From assembly GCA_950022295.1 (NCBI GenBank), contig OX465597.1, positions 380,215,016 to 380,279,015 of the forward strand: a DNA stretch of 64,000 nt, read 5' to 3'. The DNA is from Bromus sterilis. Lineage: Eukaryota > Streptophyta > Magnoliopsida > Poales > Poaceae. A program made the position numbers and the translations under genes. Under the pieces are notes generated by a model. That model made no database searches. It had not been told where the DNA came from and saw only the letters and a list, made by a program, of their open reading frames with translations. Of this stretch, positions 57,778 through 64,000 are shown piece by piece; the stretch's first letter is position 1, and the number at the start of each line of letters is the position of its first letter.

Positions 57778-57881
57778 CACTACTAGGATAATGGCCTCCA
57801 GCAGCGCGGGGTAAAGTCCCATCAGCAGCGCGGGATGCCCACCCTGTAGATAACGCGCTACAGCTAACTTTCAGCAGCATC

Positions 57882-59280
57882 TGATAACACTCAATTGTAG
57901 GGGATCGAGATAGTCTTCGTGGGCAAGATAACCCAATTTATTGATTCGACACTTGGGGACACAAAGAATACGTACAGGCTTTGACAATTGAGTTGTCAAT
58001 TCAACCGCACCTGAAATAAACACTTTCTTGCACAAAGGTATTAGTAGCAACTATGATATGGTAGTGGTGGTAATGATAATAGTGGTGATAGTGATAGTGG
58101 AACAGCAAAGGTAAACAACTAGTAACCAGCAGAAGGAAAACACTGTAGGCTAGGGAGATGGATGGTTGGGCGCTGCTTGGATGAGAACGAACATGTAACA
58201 AATTCTAACTTGGGAAAGGCTCACAGAAAACAAAGGATCATCTAGGCAAATATCAAACATCAGGCATGTATCCCAAGGTAGTTGTACGTGCTTGCAATAA
58301 GAACTTTGCACAACATCTTTTGTCCTACCCTCCCGGTAAAAATGGGGCCAAAAGGAACTTAGGGAGATTAAGGTACTCCTGTCAAAGAGCACCGGAACAA
58401 AGCATTAACAATTCATGGATACACGGAATCCTCAAATTATAGTCCATCCCCTTTGGTGTCCTAAGCTGTCACCATTGGGATCGCCGGTTCCGGACTATAA
58501 TAAGTGCATACAACTCATAGATAGGATCAAGAACACCACAAACTCAAGAAACAAAAGGGTGATCAGATCTGAAATCATGGCACTCGGGCCCAAAGTGACA
58601 AGCATTAAGAGCAACAAGTTGTAACAGAGATGATAAACACCAAGTAGATGATAGGCAACATGCCCCCAACAATATGATTGAACTATTACATGATCTAACT
58701 CATCCAATCCCTACCATCCCCTTTGCCTACAGCAGGGAATTACTCACACATGAGAGGAGAAGTCATGGAGGGGTGTTGGAGAGGCCATGATGATGACGAT
58801 GGCGATGATTTCCCCCTCACCGGAGGCCAATTCAGCCTCCAGATTAGCTCTCCGAGGAAGAACAGAGGGTTGCGGCGGCTCCGCGACGTAGATTGGAAAA
58901 GCGACTTCTGTTTCAGGGTTTCTGCGTCGGGAGAATAAATAGGGGCCAAGGTAGGTCACCAGGGGGTGTGGGACCCAGCCAGGAGGGCAGGTGGCGCGGC
59001 CAGGGGCTGGGCCGCGCCAGGCACCCTCTTGGCTGCCCCCTGGCTGCCCTGTGGCCCCCCTTTGGCCTGGTGGAAGCTTCCGGAACACTGATTTTTTTTA
59101 TATTTTTTTGGAATTTTTCCAGCGTACCTAAATGTCCAGAAACCTGCACAAAAGAAAACAACACTGGTAGCTCTGCTAAAAACAGCGTCAGTCCGGGTTA
59201 GTTTCGTTCAAATCATGCAAGAATGAAGGCAAAACAATAGCAAACGTGTTTGGAAAAGTAGATATGTTTAGGACGTATCA
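57882..59280 (-). repeat. Element G 3' LTR
   Basis: 1,399 bp, minus strand TGATACGTCCTAAACATATC… ending at 57882. GC palindrome at 58975-59035. A GGTAGTGGTGGTAATGAT-type repeat lies at about 58046-58100. Confidence 0.75.
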
Positions 59281-59294
59281 ACTCCCCCAAGCTT

Positions 59295-61029
59295 AGCCAT
59301 TGCTTGTCCTCAAGCAATTCAGTTCAACGAACTGGACGCGACAAAGAAAACTTTGACAAACTCTTTTAATTCATTAGATGTATATAAGCATGTACTACGA
59401 AAGAGTTTAGCAAGTTTTGACACCATGCTACAAGGACAATGCACGAAGAAATCCTTCTTTCATGTAATCAGTCACAAACAAACAAAAAGTAAACAATATG
59501 CTGCTGAAAATCAATCTAAGATCACAATGCACATAGCATGAACATATCAGAGTGGTATCTCGCTAGCCTCCATGAGTGAAGCAAAACATAAATGCAGAAA
59601 CTCCTCCGGAGTTTTAAAGGAGACTAGAACTTAGAACTCAAAGTAAGAAACATCACAAGCATGCAGAAGAAAATGTGGTACTTTGGGACAATGCATGTTA
59701 CACTAAGAATGACAATTATGCTCTCATAGTTGGTGCTTTGGAGAAAGGAAGGTGGAGACTCTCGAACCGTGTCTTTTGATGGCAAGGTTGAAAACCCGTG
59801 AAAGGAAGCAAAGACTAAACATGTGCCAGAGCTCTTGGTTTTGAAAACAAAGATAAAACTCTTTTGAGAGGTGAAACTTTCCAGTCAACGGTAAACGGTA
59901 AAGGTCTCTCAATATCTCCCATGCCAACCATATTAATGCCTTTTGCTTACACATGTTCCCTTATCCATGAATCCTTTGATGGTCTACGGAACCTTTTATT
60001 TTGCCTCAAGGATGGAAGGAGGATATCGTTCCATCTATCATAAACAACATTTGGTCCATTTCACTCCATCATCAAGTATGGGGGAGGTGTAACTCTCATT
60101 TTTTTTTATTGACTAGTTAAAACTTCCGTCAAAATATTTTTGGCATGAAAGATACTGATTTTCCCTAAAGAAAGTCTAAGTTAGGAGTGGCCGGTAAATA
60201 CCACATATAGGTAGGTATGGTGGACTCAAATGGAACAACTGGGTTTAGAAAGGTGATTGTGGAAGCACAAGAAGAATTCCGCTTGGTGATGGAGGAAGGC
60301 TAGCAAAAGACGGGGAAGCGACCAATTAGAGAGCATAACAGTCATAATCATGCAGAGCGACAAAGCAACATTGAATCGGGCATGAAAGTGATATAACTCA
60401 CCCTGAAGTAAAAAGATCATCAAGGCAGAACATACTTTTTGGTCTTAACATGCGTGAACATGTGCCAAGTCAATCCAATAATCCCCCGGAGGGAAATACC
60501 ACTTCAATATGCCACACCATGAACAATGAAATGCATGTCAATCATCTCAAGCAACACATTATAAACTCTAGCTATTTGAGACTAACCACAAAGAAAGCAT
60601 GAACCACTGGGAAAGCATTGTAAACATAGCACTATGTCGCTACAAGTTGGTCTCTAATCATAAGTACAGGCATATGTACAAAAGTAGAAACAAAAAAGAG
60701 TTCATACCGGCTTTCCTTGTTGCATCTCTTCCGTCGATATACGTCATTACTGCCTTGTCACTTGCACGATCGAACGTAGGAAATTATAATCATCACGGAC
60801 TCGAGATGAACTCTGAAAAAAAAGCAAACTAAAGATCAAAGGAAACATATTTTTGGTTTTTTTTAAGTTTAACGAAAGCAAAAGAAAGGAGAATTGCAAA
60901 CTAGAAGAACAAAGAAGAACAGGAAAAAGCTTGCAAAAATATAAAAGAGAACCAACGGTAGATACAAAGGAAAGGGGAGGATAGCACGTACTCCCCCAAG
61001 CTTAGGCTTTTGGCCTAAGTTGGGGTCTT
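59295..61029 (-). other. Element G internal spacer
   Basis: Non-coding AT-rich spacer between PPT and the truncated ORF. No other feature recognised. Confidence 0.5.
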
Positions 61030-61572
61030 CTACTGCGGTCCCGCGGAGCTTCCTGCTCCGGGGTAATGGTAATCCCACGGGTTGTATGAGCCCTCCGGTG
61101 CGTCCACTGAAGTCCTCGGATCCTCCCACGTGGAAGAGGAAGGTCCCGCCCCCCATCCAGAGGAAGACCCTTCACCCCAGGGGGTGACGGTCTCCTCCTG
61201 AACTGGTGGATATACCACGTGCTCCTCCTCGTCTGGCTCGACCCCCTCCGTGGGGTCGTGAAACTGGTATCTCCCCGTGATCTCATCAAACTCGGCCACT
61301 AAAAAACGAAATCCGTTCCTGCGAGAAAAATCAAACACAAGTGGTGCAGGTAGACGGACAGCGCGTTCCACACCGTCTTTAAACCGCAAAACATAATCAA
61401 GTGCATAGCGGTCAGAGGCCTTAGTAACAAAGAAATGCCTCTTCATGGCAGCCAAGGCAAGGCTAACAAAAGGAAAGACTGTATCATCTGGGCGCGGTTC
61501 TCCTTGGAGAAACTGCAAAAGAAGTGTGGCATAGACGCCACCAAATAGGCCCCCCTTGTTGATAGGCAACAT
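61030..61572 (-). pseudogene. Element G truncated ORF (C-terminal part)
   Basis: Minus-strand frame of 180 codons ending PGAGSSAGPQ and a stop at 61030. Its N-terminal side runs into the LTR at the deletion point (about 61561), so the start is missing. Clear blocks are GGLFGGVYATLLLQFLQGEP, ASDRYALDYVLRFKDGVE and a Ser/Gly/Pro/Glu-rich tail. The position next to the PPT side suggests an Athila-type accessory ORF. No enzyme motif is visible. Function unknown. Confidence 0.5.
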
Positions 61573-62461
61573 GCCCCCAACAATATGATTGAACTATTAC
61601 ATGATCTAACTCATCCAATCCCAGTCTCTTTGCCTACAGCAGGGAATTACTCACACATGAGAGGAGAAGTCATGGAGGGGTGATGGAGAGGCGATGATGA
61701 TGACGATGGCGATGATTTCCCCCCTCACCGGAGGCCAATTCAGCCTCCAGATTAGCTCTCCGAGGAAGAACAGAGGGTTGCGGAGGCTCCACGACGTAGA
61801 TTGGAAAAGCGACTTCTGTTTCGGGGTTTCTGCGTCGGGAGAATAAATAGGGTCCAAGGTAGGTCACCAGGGGGTGTGGGACCCAGCCAGCAGGGCAGGT
61901 GGCGCGGCCAGGGGCTGGGCCGCGCCAGGCACCCTCCTGGCTGCCCCCTGGCTGCCCTGTGGCCCTCCTTTGGCCTGGTGGAAGCTTCCGGAACACTGAC
62001 TTTTATATATATTTTTGGAATTTTTCCAGCGTACCTGAATGTCCAGAAACCTGCACAAAAGAAAACAACACTGGTAGCTCTGCCGAAAACAGCGTCAGTC
62101 CGGGTTAGTTTCGTTCAAATCATGCAAGAATGAAGGCAAAACAATAGCAAAAGTGTTTGGAAAAGTAGATACGTTTAGGACGTATCAGCAGCCCGGGCAC
62201 CCCGCGCTTTAGCTAACTCTACAATTAGCAGCGCGAGCCTACCAGGCAGCGCTGCAGAACTGTACTTCCACTAACAGCGCCTCTAGTAAGCCCGCGCTGC
62301 AGGTACATTTCTAGAATTTTTGTGTATTCTGCAATATTATTTGTTTATACAATTTTTTATATAAATTTCCCGCATACACACATAACATTTATATACACAA
62401 TAGAATCACACACATATAAACCACATCATATTATAAACATACAATAGGCTCATCGATCATC

Positions 62462-62481
62462 ATATATATATATATATATAT
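62462..62481. repeat. (AT)10 microsatellite
   Basis: Uninterrupted AT dinucleotide run inside the CACTA interior. Confidence 0.9.
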
Positions 62482-62578
62482 CATCTTATGAGCATAATAT
62501 CCAACACAAAGGTCGACTTTTCCTAGTTTCACTTCGCTAATATCCAACACAAGTACGACTCCTCCAATAACATAATGT

Positions 62579-63545
62579 TTAACAACAACTACGAATCAAC
62601 CTACTCCTCATCACCATCACAAGGTGAAATGAAAAAAATACACCCCATATTCCATTATGTAATATGGAGAACAACTTGTCTCCATGTTTTATATTCATCC
62701 GAGTCACTATCATTTTCCATCCTTTTATTCTTACGCAGCCATCATCTCCACTTTCAGTGGAGTAGTCAGTCTTGAAGAGGACATCCCATGGCCGTGCAGA
62801 AATAACTGTAAGCTCGCCTTGAGGAGGCATCCACCTAGGCATACATGGTTCTGGGATCCTCTGTTGAAAACATATGAGTAAAATACTTAGTAATGCATTA
62901 TACTTAATGTTAGGTCAAAGAATTTCTGAAAATGGACTAGTGTGACAGAATAGTAAAAAATCTTACCATGCTATAATATTTTATATGTCCTGGAAACAAC
63001 TTGAGAAAAAATGGCACATATGGTGTATAAGATTCGCCAACATTATTAAGGTTCACAAACAAAGGAACACCTTTAAGAACATCGATGAAATCATCTTGTT
63101 CGTCCATTGTTAGGTCAAATCCACATTATGAAAATTATCATCAAACATCTTCCGTACTTCCTTCGGAGCATAGAGATAAACTGGCAATTATAAATAAGTT
63201 GTTAACTTAGGAAGCAAATAAGTAAGGAAGGAAACAAGTCAAATGTGTTTAAGAAACTCCCATGGAGATAGAACCAGCTTAATATCGTCCACTAGCATCC
63301 AAATGTCCTCATTTCGAAATGTTATACCATCTCGACGACGAGGTCCAAGATCAAATGTTATTTGCATATCATCCTCTAATGCATATGCCTTTTATAATGC
63401 ATACCAATTTGGACAATCAAAATATGTGTTGTTTGGTTCATTAAAGACATCGACCTTTAAAGTTATACCATGTTTCGTTTTAATTTTGACATCTTTTTTT
63501 TCATTCTCGCGCCAATCATTGATTTTGACAAAGTCGCAGACGTGA
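62579..63545 (-). pseudogene. B3-like gene fragment within the CACTA element
   Basis: Minus strand. Exon pieces are about 63244-63545 (CDFVKINDWRENEKKDVKIK … NEPNNTYFDCPNWYAL, stop, KAYALEDDMQITFDLG), about 62967-63180 (YAPKEVRKMFDDNFHNVDL, then a frame break, then MDEQDDFIDVLKGVPLFVNL to AGC ATG|GTAAG), and 62579-62860 (CAACAG|AGG ATC CCA … TAA). The last exon, GELTVISARPWDVLFKTDYS … GWKMIVTRMNIKHGDKLF, follows the B3 pattern of W-x-V, G-W-x6-N-x2-x-G-D. The first exon shows the end of another such domain. Damage: TAA at 63392-63394 and a frame break near 63108. It is either the usual second gene of this CACTA family or a captured REM-type B3 gene. The B3 call is inference. Confidence 0.45.
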
Positions 63546-63615
63546 GGTCTTGCATAGCAAGGGATGTGCTAGTTGATTATACAAAAATCATACGTCAAAA
63601 CAAAAACTAAGTGAA

Positions 63616-64000
63616 TGTCAGAACCCTAAATTAGGTTTGTGCTTTTCTAAGCTAGCTTTTTGCATCTTGAAAAAAAATTGCAAAAGAAAAGGAAATGGGG
63701 AAAAGAAAAGCCCTAAATGAATTAAATAAAAAGGCCAGAAATAAATCTTTTTCCAAAATTCTTTTGGATGTGTTGAAAAATCCTAAAAATGAGTGTGATC
63801 ATTTTAAAAGTGATTTGGGATTAATCCCATGCTCATAGATTTTTCAAAAATCCAAATAGTGGCTTGGAAATTAAATCAATTGCCCTAGGTTTTATAAAAA
63901 TAATTGGGGATTTTATAAAATGCCCTATCTATTTATTTTTAGGGAAAAACAAAAAGAACAGAAAACAATAAAAAGAAAAACAGAGAAGAGACTTACCTCC
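63616..64000 (+). mobile_element. Third E-family LTR, cut by the window end
   Basis: It starts TGTCAGAACCCTAAATTAGG and follows the first 450 bp of E's LTR (AAAAGGCCAGAAATAAATCTT, GAGTGTGATCA, CCCATGCTCATAGATTTTTC). Plus orientation. It ends at the window edge, just at the conserved minus-strand donor-like site. Confidence 0.85.

Larger units (their letters stand above)
57882..62187 (-). mobile_element. Element G: deleted Athila-like element in the CACTA
   Basis: Reverse orientation. The left (3') LTR is 57882-59280. The minus-strand PPT is at 59281-59294. The right (5') LTR survives only as 61561-62187, matching 58648-59280. Flanks GCATC (57877-57881) and GCAGC (62188-62192) agree at four of five bases. 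A deletion removed the PBS, the end of the 5' LTR and most of the coding region, leaving one ORF piece. Confidence 0.75.
57778..63615 (+). mobile_element. Element H: CACTA transposon, left end and interior
   Basis: It begins CACTACTAGGATAATGG at 57778, a CACTA-type terminal repeat. Subterminal words of the CAGCAGCGCGGG type recur at 57797-57880 and again at 62188-62310 (CAGCGCTGC, CCCGCGCTGC), on both sides of the Athila-like insertion G. The interior to 63615 is AT-rich and holds a broken B3-like gene. The right terminus is not seen. An E-family LTR starts at 63616. Confidence 0.6.

Noticed and set aside
1..64000. Prokaryotic-type operon, toxin or defence island
   Set aside because: Introns, MITEs, SINEs and LTR elements show plant nuclear DNA throughout. 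No compact gene cluster is present.

Overview
This window is nuclear DNA of a grass, most likely a Triticeae cereal (wheat, Aegilops, barley or rye type). The evidence is intron-containing plant genes, grass Stowaway and Tourist MITEs, Au-type SINEs, a Cassandra TRIM, a CACTA terminus, Athila-like Ty3/gypsy elements and LARD-like elements with LTRs of about 4 kb, all nested in one another. The species cannot be fixed from the sequence alone.

Gene island (about 1-9,600). At the left edge a Cassandra TRIM, whose LTR carries a 5S-rRNA-like domain, abuts the coding exon of a minus-strand B3-domain gene. That gene has a tiny first exon and a Stowaway MITE in its intron. A Tourist MITE and the last exons of an unrecognised plus-strand gene follow. 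Next come two apparently intact genes that converge: a plus-strand At4g08330-like CxxC protein (172 aa, two exons) and a minus-strand serine carboxypeptidase-like gene (455 aa, nine exons, full catalytic triad). An Au SINE lies further right.

Nested retrotransposon block (10,811-47,712). One Athila-like element (A) has two LTRs of 1,516 bp and a near-matching 5-bp target duplication. Element B (18,759-45,392) sits in A's 3' internal region. B received C (19,398-26,931, reverse orientation) in its 5' LTR and E (29,546-43,986, LARD-like) in its interior. E received D (34,893-41,980). Target duplications support A, B, C and E. D's right side was lost by a rearrangement that left templated filler DNA. 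Only A retains gag-pol, and it is dead: frameshifts, stops and two lost reverse transcriptase aspartates. B, C, D and E lack reverse transcriptase and integrase, so they must have moved in trans.

Right flank (47,713-64,000). This holds the other half of the ORF split by A, a second Au SINE, a broken ORF, old repeat remnants, and a solo LTR of the E family (F, 51,945-56,022, perfect target duplication) inside an older retroelement. A CACTA element (H, from 57,778) follows, carrying an Athila-like insertion (G) and a broken minus-strand gene with B3-like domains. A third E-family LTR begins at 63,616 and leaves the window.

No bacterial-type operon, CRISPR array or defence system is present. 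The most interesting signals are a long GC-rich palindrome shared by otherwise different Athila-like LTRs, a dsRBD-like fold predicted in the only ORF of element E, conserved splice-donor-like sites inside the E-family LTR, and the rearrangement scar at the D/E junction.
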